A stretch of 64,000 bases of DNA from Xiheibacterium sp038325765 (GTDB taxonomy: Bacteria > Myxococcota_A > Polyangia > Nannocystales > Nannocystaceae), in assembly GCA_038325765.1 (NCBI GenBank), contig JBBQJI010000024.1:1-64000 (forward strand), given 5' to 3'. A model generated the notes under the pieces. That model was not told the DNA's origin, ran no database searches, and saw only the letters and a program-made list of their open reading frames with translations. Of the stretch, positions 17,088 to 25,054 are shown piece after piece. Numbering within the stretch: position 1 is the first letter of the stretch; each line of letters opens with the position of its first letter. Both the position numbers and the translations under genes were made by a program.

Positions 17088-18118
17088 ACGTAGGGCTTCT
17101 CGACGATCTCGGTGTAGTCGATGTCGTCGATCTGGCGGTGGCAAGCCAGGCTCGTGTGCCACACCACGATCACCCGCGGGAAGTCCGGCTCGATGACGAC
17201 GGTGCTGATCTTCGCGCGGTGCTCGTGGCGGCTGCGGCCGATGACGGTGGTGAACCCGAAGTAGTGCTTGGGCAGGGCGAAGCCCAGCGATCCGCTCGGG
17301 GTCAGATTGACCACGCCGAACGCCTCGCCACCGTTGAGGTGCGGGCCGACCTGCTGGTCGGCCGGGGCGCACTGCAGCGCCTGCGGATCGTAGTCGACCG
17401 CGAGCAGCGGCTTGCGTTTCTCCATCCACGCCGCGTCGTAGGTGCCCCAAAAGCGCGCACGCGGCTGCCAGTGACCACACAGCGCGCCGTAGCCCGCTGG
17501 CTCGGCCTCGGGTGATCGGCCCGGCAGCTCGAGGTTGGGCAGCAACACGCCGGGCTGGGCGCGCAGGCTCGCCAGGCCGGTGCCGACGGGATTCCGATCG
17601 TACAGCGTGTGCTTGCGCGGATCGGGATCGAGCGTGTCGTAGCCACCGAAGGCGCGCTCGTACACGATCGGCATGATCGCAAACGGCAGCGGACGCGAGG
17701 GCTCGAGGTTGCCGGTCAGCGATCGCTCCCACCGACGATCGCCGGTCACCGCGATCGCCTTGGTACCCAGCGGGGTCTCGAGCCCCACGTTCATCGACGT
17801 CGTCGGCCGACCACCCGGCGCATGGGCGGTGGCGTTGAGATAGACGTCGGTGCGCGGCTTGGCGGCCACCAGATCGGCCTCGTAGCGCAGGCTCGACGCC
17901 CCGTTCTTGCCCGCGTACTCGGGGGCGGCGAGCGGCGCGAGCTGCTCTTTGGCCGGCGTCACCTTGCCGCGGGGATCGAGATCGAAGGTGCCCTTGACCA
18001 CGACGACCCAGTGTCGCGCGCCGTCCTTGTCCAAGACGATGGCCCGGTCGGCCGCGAACGACGTCTGGTTGTGCAGCGCCCACATGCTGGCTTCGGCCGA
18101 TGGCGACGGTAGCACCAT
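17084..18118 (-). CDS. DUF2169 domain protein, T6SS effector adaptor type
   Basis: 344 residues from ATG 18118; Met12 (18085) is an alternative and begins closer to the conserved MWALHNQTSFAADRAIV. Family blocks include WVVVVKGTFDLDP, KPRTDVYLNATAHAPGG, YERAFGGYD, RNPVGTG and LPNLELPG. DUF2169 proteins act as adaptors that load effectors onto PAAR/VgrG spikes. It is coupled to the ketoacyl-synthase-like gene by a 4-bp overlap (GTATGAG) and is preceded by the TIGR02270 gene about 100 bp upstream. Confidence 0.92.
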   Translation of the reverse strand: MVLPSPSAEASMWALHNQTSFAADRAIVLDKDGARHWVVVVKGTFDLDPRGKVTPAKEQLAPLAAPEYAGKNGASSLRYEADLVAAKPRTDVYLNATAHAPGGRPTTSMNVGLETPLGTKAIAVTGDRRWERSLTGNLEPSRPLPFAIMPIVYERAFGGYDTLDPDPRKHTLYDRNPVGTGLASLRAQPGVLLPNLELPGRSPEAEPAGYGALCGHWQPRARFWGTYDAAWMEKRKPLLAVDYDPQALQCAPADQQVGPHLNGGEAFGVVNLTPSGSLGFALPKHYFGFTTVIGRSRHEHRAKISTVVIEPDFPRVIVVWHTSLACHRQIDDIDYTEIVEKPYV

Positions 18119-18219
18119 CTGCGGGTCGCGGGATCGGGGGCATGATCGGCGATCGTGGGCCGGTCCGGCCGCGCCGCGGGCCGCTGCCGGTGAGCCGTGG
18201 GGTCCACGCAGCGATGCGA

Positions 18220-19599
18220 TCACGAGATGCGCGCGAACGGACGGCTGCCGTCGATGGCGCCAGCGGCATCGAGCACCGCCAGCGGCGCGCGAGAGACCGC
18301 CGAGAACACCCGCGTGGGAATGCGGACCACGCCGCGGGTGCGAATCGCGATCTCCAAGGCGATCGCGTGACGACGGCGCATGGTCGCGCCCGCCAGCAGC
18401 TCGGCGTAGCAGCTCGCGTGCACCAGCGGGCGGCCCTCGCCGAAGCGCTGGCGCGGATCCATGCGATCGCGCGCCCTCGGCCAGGCGGCGAGGAACCGCT
18501 CGGGGATCGGCACGGGCAGCTCGTCGTCGGCGGTGCCCGCCGGGTCGGCGTCGAGATCCTCCGGCGGCAGATCGCCTTGGATCTCGGCGTCGGTGACCTC
18601 GGGCTGGGCGGCGCCTTCGACCCAGAAGCTCGGATCGTCGCGGCCGATGCCGGTGATCCCGACGATGGCCTCGGCCGCGAGCGGGCCGAGCTCGGCGTCG
18701 CCCAGCAACGGGAGCAGCAGCTCGACGGCGGCAGGGCGACCGCCGAAGCCCAGGGCCCACACGACGGCGGCGCGCATGTCGTCGTCGGCCAGGCGCGCCT
18801 TGGCGAGATCGACGTGGGCGGGCTCGCCGGTCAGCGCGATCGCGACGAGCGCGGCACGGACGACGGCGGGCTCGGCCGGCATGCGGCCGCGCGCCAGATC
18901 GATCGCCAGCGCATGGGCACCGGGCGAGCCGTGGACGAGCGCGGCGTGCAACGCGGCGATGCGCACCTGGGGATCGGCGTCGCCCACCAGGCGCTCGGCC
19001 GCGCGCAGTGCCGCGGCGCGCGGGGAGTGCAGCGCGAGCGCGGCGGCGGCGTGGCGCACCCGGGGGTCCTCGTCCGCCGCGGCCTGCTCCAGCCACGCGA
19101 CGGCGGCGTTACCGGGCGTACCGCCGCGCGGCGCGATGGCCACCAGCAGCGCGCCACGATCGGCCTCGGCGCCGTGCTCGACGCGGCTGAACATGCGCGA
19201 CGCGATGTCGTTGCGCGGCGCGAGGCACAGCGCGGTCGCCAGCCCGTCGAACGCGGGGCCCGGCGGCAGCGTGACGAGGTGACCGAGGAGCCGATCGATG
19301 CCGTTCGGATCGGCCTCGCGCAGCAGCGCGAGCCCAGCGACGATCGCATGGGTGCACGAGTCCGCCGCGAGATCGAGCGTCGGCCACAGCAGCCGGTCGG
19401 CGACCGGCACGCCACCGACCGCCAGGCCCTCGACGTGGAGCAGCAACCGCCGCTCGAGGCTGCGCGCGAGCTCGGCCTCGCGATAGCCGGGCGAGTCGAG
19501 GGCGGCCTCCCACAGCACGGCGAGGAACTCGGCCTCGTCGAGGTGCTCCTCGACGATGTCCCACCGCACCAGATCGCGGGCTTGCTGCGGCTCGGCCAT
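18220..19599 (-). CDS. TIGR02270 family HEAT-repeat protein
   Basis: 459 residues. The central part is built of Ala-rich HEAT-like helical repeats (DPRVRHAAAALALHSP, DPQVRIAALHAALVHG, and further copies to about residue 300). The ends match TIGR02270 proteins: RDLVRWDIVEEHLDEAEFLA at the N-terminus, RFGEGRPLVHASCYAELLAG near the C-terminus. These proteins occur beside DUF2169/DUF6484 genes in T6SS loci; the biochemical role is unknown. The gene starts 6 bp after the DUF6484 stop, so they share a message. Confidence 0.9.
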   Translation of the reverse strand: MAEPQQARDLVRWDIVEEHLDEAEFLAVLWEAALDSPGYREAELARSLERRLLLHVEGLAVGGVPVADRLLWPTLDLAADSCTHAIVAGLALLREADPNGIDRLLGHLVTLPPGPAFDGLATALCLAPRNDIASRMFSRVEHGAEADRGALLVAIAPRGGTPGNAAVAWLEQAAADEDPRVRHAAAALALHSPRAAALRAAERLVGDADPQVRIAALHAALVHGSPGAHALAIDLARGRMPAEPAVVRAALVAIALTGEPAHVDLAKARLADDDMRAAVVWALGFGGRPAAVELLLPLLGDAELGPLAAEAIVGITGIGRDDPSFWVEGAAQPEVTDAEIQGDLPPEDLDADPAGTADDELPVPIPERFLAAWPRARDRMDPRQRFGEGRPLVHASCYAELLAGATMRRRHAIALEIAIRTRGVVRIPTRVFSAVSRAPLAVLDAAGAIDGSRPFARIS

Positions 19600-19605
19600 C
19601 GCGCC

Positions 19606-20289
19606 CTAGTTGATCTGGACCGAGCCGCCGCGGATGCGATTGACACCCTTGGCGCGGGTCTCGACTGCCGTGCCGCGGATCACCACGCGGCCGTTGCGGC
19701 GCAGGGTGATCGACGCGTCGCCGCAACACAGGACGATCTCGTCGGCGGCCTCGATCACCACGCGGCTGCCGTCGACCTCGGCGGTGGCCGGTGTCGCGCC
19801 TGGGGTGTGCAGCAGTCCGAGTCCTGGGGTGCGCAGCAGTCCGAGCCCTGGGGTGCGCAGCGGTCCGAGCCCTGGGGTGCGCAGCGGTCCGAGCCCTGGG
19901 GTGCGCAGCAGTCCGAGCCCTGGGGTGTGCAGCGGTCCGAGCCCTGGGGTGTGCAGCGGTCCGAGCCCTGGGGTGCGCAGCAGTCCAAGGATGATCGGCG
20001 CGTCCGCCCGGCCGCCGTCGAACGCCAGCACGACCCGCTGCCCGAGCGCGCTCGCGGCGTGGGTGCTCGGCCCATCGAGCGGCACGATCGTCATCGCCAC
20101 CAGCGGCTCACCGTCGTGGCCGGGATAGGTGACCAGCGGCCCATGCTCGTCATCCCATCCGACCAGCGAGCCGACCACGTGGGTCGGCCCCGCGACGCTC
20201 AGCGCCAGCGTAGGGATCGGGGCACCGGGGCTGCGTTCATCTCCGTCGGCCACCGTCGGAGTCTCGCACGACCGCGCGCGCGCTGCCAA
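19606..20289 (-). CDS. DUF6484 domain protein with an expanded linker
   Basis: 227 residues from the ATG at 20289; a GTG about 13 codons later (VADGDERSPG) may be the true start, since the first residues are Arg/Cys-rich. The family core is split: GSLVGWDDEHGPLVTYPGHD to ADAPIILGLL, and then AEVDGSRVVIEAADEIVLCC to RIRGGSVQIN. Between them are seven copies of an 8-residue unit TPGLGxLR/H (residues 106-161), encoded by a 24-bp repeat. The second half resembles the VgrG-like beta-strand tail that contacts other spike parts. First gene of the minus-strand T6SS accessory operon. Confidence 0.88.
   Translation of the reverse strand: MAARARSCETPTVADGDERSPGAPIPTLALSVAGPTHVVGSLVGWDDEHGPLVTYPGHDGEPLVAMTIVPLDGPSTHAASALGQRVVLAFDGGRADAPIILGLLRTPGLGPLHTPGLGPLHTPGLGLLRTPGLGPLRTPGLGPLRTPGLGLLRTPGLGLLHTPGATPATAEVDGSRVVIEAADEIVLCCGDASITLRRNGRVVIRGTAVETRAKGVNRIRGGSVQIN
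19807..19974. repeat. 24-bp in-frame tandem repeat (7 copies) in the DUF6484 gene
   Basis: The unit reads GTCCGAGCCCTGGGGTGCGC plus four bases on the plus strand and is nearly perfect across seven copies, with a partial copy at the end. It is a multiple of three, so copy-number change would lengthen or shorten the protein linker without a frameshift. It is not a CRISPR: there are no unique spacers. Confidence 0.9.
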
Positions 20290-20429
20290 CGGGGCGCGCC
20301 ACGGCGATGCACGACGCGGGTCGACACGCCGATCGCGTGAGCGGCCTGGAGCTCACCTCGCCATCCGCCATCCGGCGCACGTTCGCCATGGGGACCACCA
20401 GAGGCCCCCGCTCCCGCACGCGCGGCACT

Positions 20430-20983
20430 CGGCCCGCGCGCGCCGTGGACACAGCCGGACTTCGGGCCGGACGACCGCAGCTTCGAGGCGACGGCCGTCC
20501 GCTCCGCACCTGTCGTCGGATCCCACAGCGCGAAGCGCCGGGCGGCATCCGTCGAGGGCAGCCGCCAGCAGACCTCCTGGCTGTGGAAGCCCTCGAACGT
20601 CGCATGGGGAAGCGAGCATTCGACTTCGGCGATCCGCGACACAGAGACGTCGAACAGCATCACACGATCGCGCGGCCCCCCTCGCCACTGCGCCTCGACG
20701 GCGACGTTCCCCGCAGCATCGCGGGCGGCGAACGCATTCTTGAATCCCACGCCGTCGCCCCCGGGACAGACGTCGTCGGCGTGCTTGCGGCCGAGCTCGA
20801 TGCGGGTGCCATCTTGCTTCACGCATTCGATGACGCCCGCCCGCCCCAGCGCACCACCAACGAGCGGCCCACGAACACCGGCGGGGAGAGGTCGCCGTAC
20901 AAGGCCGCGCTCGGGACGTTGCGCGCCGAGACGCCGGCGAACAGGGCACCGGGATCGATGGCCAGCTTCGGGACGCGCGTCAC
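20430..20983 (-). pseudogene. Frameshifted hypothetical gene
   Basis: From a GTG at 20983 one frame reads TRVPKLAIDPGALFAG, then ARNVPSAALYGDLSPP and VFVGRSLVVRWG, and then hits a stop. From about 20840 a second frame continues with CVKQDGTRIELGRKHADDVC, then VGFKNAFAARDAAGNVAVEA and FEGFHSQEVCWRLPSTDAAR. Both parts have real-protein composition, and joining them needs one frameshift near 20845. The 3' end is unclear and fades into low-quality sequence below about 20430. Family not recognised. The flanks 20290-20430 and 20984-21094 hold nothing identifiable. Confidence 0.5.
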
Positions 20984-21094
20984 GGGTGCCGCGGGTCTCG
21001 CACGCGTCCACGCCGGCCGTCATCGCACGATGCGTCGCCGGCCCCGTACCCGTGTCCAGCTCCGCCGATGCGGTCTGCTCGGTGAGCTTGCCAC

Positions 21095-21133
21095 GCAGCT
21101 TTCATGCGCATATGCTGTGCGCATGAAAGCTGC
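21095..21133. promoter_or_regulatory. Perfect 16-bp inverted repeat across the ccdA start (autoregulatory operator)
   Basis: Arms GCAGCTTTCATGCGCA (21095-21110) and its exact complement (21118-21133) flank a 7-bp spacer, TATGCTG. The right arm contains the ccdA ATG (21123). CcdA-CcdB complexes repress their own promoter, and a perfect palindrome at this place is the expected operator; it could also fold as an mRNA hairpin that hides the start codon. Confidence 0.75.
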
Positions 21134-21365
21134 GGTCGGAGCGGCGCGCAAGACGGCGACAAACCTGTCGGTGCGTGCTGATCTCGTGCAGCGCGCACGC
21201 GCGTTGAAGCTCAACCTGTCGTCGATCTTCGAGTCGGCGCTCGAGCGGGCGCTGCTGGACGCCGAGCGTGAGATCTGGCTCGAGGATAACTCGGACGCGA
21301 TCGCGGACTACAACGCTCGCGTCGCGAAGCACGGTACCTTCAGCGACGACTGGCGTCGTTTCTGA
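21123..21365 (+). CDS. ccdA: Type II antitoxin CcdA
   Basis: 80 residues. The N-terminal half is a ribbon-helix-helix DNA-binding domain (KTATNLSVRADLVQRARALK). The C-terminal half is the toxin-binding tail (FESALERALLDAEREIWLED to HGTFSDDWRRF), ending with the typical CcdA motif. It neutralises CcdB and, with it, represses the operon. Its TGA overlaps the ATG of ccdB by one base (TGATG). The start was chosen from the operator position and family length. Confidence 0.95.
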   Translation: MKAAVGAARKTATNLSVRADLVQRARALKLNLSSIFESALERALLDAEREIWLEDNSDAIADYNARVAKHGTFSDDWRRF

Positions 21366-21673
21366 TGGCCCAGTTCGACGTCTACCGCAACCCGAAGCGC
21401 GGCGCTTTCCCGCTCCTGCTCGACGTGCAAGCCGACCTGCTCGCGTCGCTCGCGACGCGCGTCGTCGTGCCGATGACGAAGATCGATCGCCGGACACCCA
21501 AGCCGATCACGCGACTGAACCCCACGGCCACCATCGACGGCGTCCAATACTCGCTCGTCTTCCAAGAGCTCGCCGCGGTCCCGACCTCGGCGCTGGGTGA
21601 GCGCGTTGCGTCGCTCCGCCCACGTCGTGGCGAGCTGCTCACAGCGTGGGACCTGCTGTTCACGGGCGTCTGA
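21365..21673 (+). CDS. ccdB: Type II toxin CcdB (gyrase poison)
   Basis: 102 residues starting MAQFDVYRNP, with LLLDVQADLLASLATRVVVP in the middle and LRPRRGELLTAWDLLFTGV at the end, as in CcdB. The last three residues of F-plasmid CcdB (WGI) are essential for gyrase poisoning; this protein ends TGV after a conserved Trp-Asp, so potency cannot be judged by eye. The toxin traps DNA gyrase on DNA when the unstable antitoxin is lost. In a chromosome it probably acts as an addiction or stabilising element for the surrounding accessory DNA. Confidence 0.93.
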   Translation: MAQFDVYRNPKRGAFPLLLDVQADLLASLATRVVVPMTKIDRRTPKPITRLNPTATIDGVQYSLVFQELAAVPTSALGERVASLRPRRGELLTAWDLLFTGV

Positions 21674-21851
21674 CGGGCCCGCAGTCGAGCTGACCTGTGG
21701 GGCACGGCGATCGCCCCCTGCGTGCCGACGCCGATGCGTGCCTGCTCGGCGTGGTTCACGGGTAGAAGGCGGCCGCAGCGGGCGATCGACGTTCGCTGCC
21801 CGACGCTGCGCATCGGGTGTCGGAGAGACGACGAGTTCCAGACGCGCGCGG

Positions 21852-21857
21852 TACCCT
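21852..21857 (+). promoter_or_regulatory. Candidate -10 element of the GFA gene
   Basis: TACCCT ends exactly 7 bp before the ATG at 21865, and no Shine-Dalgarno sequence lies between. This is the layout of a leaderless message. The stretch 21674-21850 upstream shows nothing else. Confidence 0.4.
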
Positions 21858-21864
21858 GCCCCGC

Positions 21865-22341
21865 ATGCACCTCGAAGGCTCGTGCTCCTGCGGCGCCGTC
21901 CGCTTCTCCCTCGAGTCCAGCGAACCCGTCCCCTACCAGCGCTGCTACTGCAGCATCTGCCGCAAGGCCGGCGGCGCGGGCGGTTACGCGATCAACCTCG
22001 GCGGCGACGCGCGCACCCTCGTCGTCGATGGCCGCGAGCGCACGCGCGTCTATCGAGCGCTCGTCGATCGCAACGGCCAGCGGGTGCAGAGCCGCCACGA
22101 GCGGCACTTCTGCGGCCAGTGCGGCTCGCATCTGTGGGCGTTCAACGACCGCTGGCCCGAGCTCGTGCACCCGGTCGCGGGGGCGATCGACACACCGCTG
22201 CCGGTGCCGACCGGTCGCGCGCACATGATGCTCGGATCGAGAGCGCCGTGGGTCCAGCCGGATCTGGGGCCGGGGGATCGCAGCTACGAGGAGTATCCCG
22301 ATCGATCGCTCGCGACGTGGCATCGCGAACACGGGCGATGA
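21865..22341 (+). CDS. GFA/CENP-V family zinc-binding protein
   Basis: 158 residues. Glutathione-dependent formaldehyde-activating (GFA) fold: the Cys motif CSCGAVRF at the start, YCSICRKAGG near residue 28, and HFCGQCGSHLW near 92 give the usual two zinc sites. True GFA enzymes speed the addition of glutathione to formaldehyde, but many relatives have other or unknown roles. The C-terminal extension (YEEYPDRSLATWHREHGR) is of a kind common in bacterial members. Transcribed alone. Confidence 0.92.
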   Translation: MHLEGSCSCGAVRFSLESSEPVPYQRCYCSICRKAGGAGGYAINLGGDARTLVVDGRERTRVYRALVDRNGQRVQSRHERHFCGQCGSHLWAFNDRWPELVHPVAGAIDTPLPVPTGRAHMMLGSRAPWVQPDLGPGDRSYEEYPDRSLATWHREHGR

Positions 22342-22351
22342 TGGGGCCGCG

Positions 22352-23146
22352 CTACGGCGACGCCACGGATCTCGCCGCGGATCTCGCCCTGGATCCCCGG
22401 CGCGCGTCGCTCTGCGCGACCGCGTAGACCGAGAGCCCGAACGGCGGGTTCACCCCTTTGCCGATCACCCACGCCTCGGCTTGGAGCGCGCGTGCGAACA
22501 CGGCTGCCGCGGGACCGGGCACGTCCGCGGACTGCTTCGCGGATGCCCGGCGAGCGCCGCCGAGCCGGTAGAGCAGGACGCTCGCCGCACGCGAGATCGC
22601 GGCGAGCGGGAACAGCCCCGAGACGAAGTAGCCGCTTTGCAGGACGCGCAGGCGCTGGCCGATCACCCGACAGAGCCGCCGCTGCGTGTACCGACGAAAA
22701 TGGCCGAGCGCCACGTCGTGGGCCGAGAAGAGCCAGTCGTACGCGGGCACCGTGGCGACGAGAAGGCCATCTTGGGCGAGATGGTCGTCGATCCACGCGA
22801 TGGCGCCGGCGTCATCGTCCATGTGCTCGATCACGTCGAACGCTCCGATGACGTCGTAGCGGCGTGGCAGCCGTGCGGGGAACTCGAGTGCAAACAACTC
22901 GCGTAGGTGCGGGTTGTCAATCAACTGCTGCAGCCCGACGGGGTTCGACTCGAGCGCATCGACGACGCCGAACTCGCGGAGTGTCTCGACGTTCACGCCG
23001 ATCCCAGCGCCGAGATCGAGCAACTCGCGTGTGCGCGCTTGTGGCGGCAGGTGGCGCCGCAAGAGCGCCGCGATCAATCGCGCGCGCCCGCTTCTGAGCC
23101 ACGACGCACCTTCATCGCGGTACTGCTCGTAGGCCTGGGTCTGCAC
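22352..23146 (-). CDS. Class I SAM-dependent methyltransferase
   Basis: 264 residues from a GTG at 23146. Motif I is LLDLGAGIGVNVETL, motif II ALESNP, and motif IV-like DVIGAFDVIEHMDDDAGA. The stretch HFRRYTQRRLCRV after it is typical of methyltransferases found in polysaccharide or lipid glycosylation loci. The C-terminal region (SGLFPLAAISRAASVLLYRL) may contact the membrane. The start is supported by a TATGAT hexamer 12 bp upstream. It is divergent from a membrane glycosyltransferase, which suggests a shared pathway acting on a surface glycan or polyprenyl-linked sugar. Confidence 0.9.
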   Translation of the reverse strand: MQTQAYEQYRDEGASWLRSGRARLIAALLRRHLPPQARTRELLDLGAGIGVNVETLREFGVVDALESNPVGLQQLIDNPHLRELFALEFPARLPRRYDVIGAFDVIEHMDDDAGAIAWIDDHLAQDGLLVATVPAYDWLFSAHDVALGHFRRYTQRRLCRVIGQRLRVLQSGYFVSGLFPLAAISRAASVLLYRLGGARRASAKQSADVPGPAAAVFARALQAEAWVIGKGVNPPFGLSVYAVAQSDARRGSRARSAARSVASP

Positions 23147-23203
23147 GTCGCGGCCGCCATCATAGCAGAACGGCGCATTCGCAAGGTAGACTGCCGCCGC
23201 GCG
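23147..23203. promoter_or_regulatory. Divergent promoter region, methyltransferase / glycosyltransferase
   Basis: In the 57 bp between the two start codons, a minus-strand TATGAT (23164-23159) lies 12 bp before the methyltransferase GTG, and a plus-strand TAGACT (23187-23192) lies 11 bp before the glycosyltransferase ATG. The promoters are back to back with overlapping upstream DNA, so the pair is likely co-regulated. No ribosome sites are visible. Confidence 0.45.
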
Positions 23204-24751
23204 ATGCAGGCCCGCCACACCCGCACGGTCGCTGCCCTGTGCGTCATCGCAGTGATCCTGGTCGTATCGGCCTGGCTTCGCGAGCCCGGGTTCGTCCAGG
23301 GGCGGTTCGCGTCGCACGACGTCGGCGGCATCCTCTACAACGGCATGGTCCTGCGCGCGGGAGGGCTGCCCTACGTCGACACCGTCGAGTTCAAGGCTCC
23401 GGCGTCGTTCTACCTGGCCACGGTGCTCGCCGGTCCCGAGGCCCGCGACATCGCAGCGTTCCAGGTCGCCGCCAATGTGACCTCGCTCGCGTCGCTCGCG
23501 TTGCTCACCGCGCTCGCCTGGCGATTGTGGGGCCGCGCGGCGGCCGTGGTCGCGGCGGTCGTGTTCGCCCTGCACGACGCACATCTCGACAGCATGGACG
23601 CGAACTACGTGACGTGGGCCCTGTTGCCGCAGATCGCCGCAATGTTCGTGGCGTTCGTCGCCGACGCGCGGCGTCGCGGCCAGACTGCGAGAGGCAAGGT
23701 CGCGCTCACATGGGTCGCGAGCGGAGCCTTGGCCGCGGTCGCGACCCTGTGCAAACAACCCTCGGGCATCGTGCTCGTCGCCGCGACGTTCCACGCGGGA
23801 TTCGGCGGTCCACGACGCGACCCACGGGCGGCGCTGTGGGTGATCGCGGGATTCGTCGCCGGCCACGTCCCGATCGCGCTCCACTACATCGCGCGCGGCC
23901 ACCTCGGCGATTTGCTCGGCGGTTACGTGGGCAACCCGTGGGGTCTCGCGTACGTCGGTCACCATCTGCAGACGCCGCTCTTGGAGGCCGTCCGCGAGGG
24001 CGCCTTCGCGACCGCCCACTTCGTCGTCCTGCCGCTGCTGCTCGCAGCCTATGCCGTCGCGAGCCAGGGTGAGGGGCAGCCCGAGCCGGAGCGCGCAGTC
24101 GTGAGGACGTTGGTGGTGTGGATCCTCGTCGCGCTCGCGGGCGCGAGTGTGGGTCTGCGCTTCTACAAGGGCTACTTCCTCGCCGCGTTGCCTCCGCTCG
24201 TGCTGCTCGGCGTGGCGCCGTGGGGCCTTTGCGGTGCCGACTTCTGGCGCCGTGGGTGGAGTCGCATCGTGACGGTGCCGGTGCTCGTCGTGCTGGTCGC
24301 CCGCGCCGCCACGATCATGGCGGCGACGCGGGAAGACCGGGCGCGCCCCCACGACGAGGGCGTACGGAGAATCGCGGCCCACATCGCCGCGCAGACGGGT
24401 CCCGACGATCGCATCTGGGTGTGGGGCTGGCATCTGTGGGGCGCGTTCGCCTATACCGGCCGACTCTCCGCGAGCCCGATCTACAAGACGCCAGGCCTGC
24501 TGACGCGGTTCGAGGACGACAGCTGGCGCCGCATCGCCGGGCCGCTCGTCTTCGAGCCTGACAGCCCCTACGTGCCGATGCTGCTCGCCGATCTCGCGAG
24601 CGCTCGACCGGCTTTCATCGTGCTCGGCGGCAGCGTGCCCCGCGACGACTTCACCGAGCTGCGCCGCTTCGTCGCGGAGCACTATCGGCGCGACCGTCGG
24701 ATCAACGTCGGCCGTGCCGAGGTCTGGCGACGGCGGGATCACGGGATGTAG
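23204..24751 (+). CDS. Multi-pass membrane glycosyltransferase (GT39/ArnT-like)
   Basis: 515 residues with about 9-10 hydrophobic segments. The first loop contains SHDVGGILYNG, GLPYVDTVEFKAP and SFYLATVL, the acidic first-loop motif of GT-C fold enzymes that move sugars from polyprenyl-phosphate donors. The C-terminal soluble part (ARPHDEGVRRIAAHIAAQTG, then WVWGWHLWGAFAYTGRLS) is typical of the same group. The start ATG was chosen because the hydrophobic helix begins eight residues later and a TAGACT hexamer precedes it. Upstream in-frame codons overlap the divergent methyltransferase and are not protein-like. Confidence 0.85.
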   Translation: MQARHTRTVAALCVIAVILVVSAWLREPGFVQGRFASHDVGGILYNGMVLRAGGLPYVDTVEFKAPASFYLATVLAGPEARDIAAFQVAANVTSLASLALLTALAWRLWGRAAAVVAAVVFALHDAHLDSMDANYVTWALLPQIAAMFVAFVADARRRGQTARGKVALTWVASGALAAVATLCKQPSGIVLVAATFHAGFGGPRRDPRAALWVIAGFVAGHVPIALHYIARGHLGDLLGGYVGNPWGLAYVGHHLQTPLLEAVREGAFATAHFVVLPLLLAAYAVASQGEGQPEPERAVVRTLVVWILVALAGASVGLRFYKGYFLAALPPLVLLGVAPWGLCGADFWRRGWSRIVTVPVLVVLVARAATIMAATREDRARPHDEGVRRIAAHIAAQTGPDDRIWVWGWHLWGAFAYTGRLSASPIYKTPGLLTRFEDDSWRRIAGPLVFEPDSPYVPMLLADLASARPAFIVLGGSVPRDDFTELRRFVAEHYRRDRRINVGRAEVWRRRDHGM

Positions 24752-24790
24752 CGTTCGTCCGAGCCGGAGGTCGCGGCCAGCAGCCTGGTT

Positions 24791-24812
24791 GACTAAGTCG
24801 CGGACTGAGTCC
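24791..24812. promoter_or_regulatory. Two tandem palindromes upstream of vapB
   Basis: GACTAAGTC (24791-24799) and GGACTGAGTCC (24802-24812) share the GACTnAGTC core and sit 11 bp apart, one helical turn, ending 11 bp before the vapB GTG. Phd/VapB dimers bind paired palindromes of this kind to repress their own operon. Confidence 0.6.
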
Positions 24813-24823
24813 ACGCTCGAGCG

Positions 24824-25054
24824 GTGGCTCTAGTCAACGTCCACGAGGCGAAGACGCACCTCTCGCGGCTGCTCGAGCGCGTCATCGCGGGCGAGGAGAT
24901 CATCATCGCTCGGGCAGGCAAACCCGTGGCGAAGCTCGTCCCGATCGCGCCGACAGGCGCTCCCGTGTTCGGCGTCGACCGTGGGCGTTTCGAGGTCCCG
25001 GACGACTTCGATGCACCGCTTCCCGACGACATCGCCGCGTTGTTCGGGCGATGA
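24824..25054 (+). CDS. vapB: Type II antitoxin, Phd/YefM (VapB-like)
   Basis: 76 residues from a GTG start. The N-terminus VNVHEAKTHLSRLLERVIAG followed by IIARAGKPVAKLVP is the standard Phd/YefM DNA-binding fold. The C-terminal FEVPDDFDAPLPDDIAALF is the toxin-wrapping tail common to antitoxins of PIN toxins. Its stop overlaps the toxin ATG (ATGA). It represses the operon through the palindromes just upstream and blocks the PIN ribonuclease. Confidence 0.95.
   Translation: MALVNVHEAKTHLSRLLERVIAGEEIIIARAGKPVAKLVPIAPTGAPVFGVDRGRFEVPDDFDAPLPDDIAALFGR

Noticed and set aside
19797..19986. Possible CRISPR array
   Set aside because: Units are contiguous 24-bp copies with no spacers and encode an in-frame peptide repeat.
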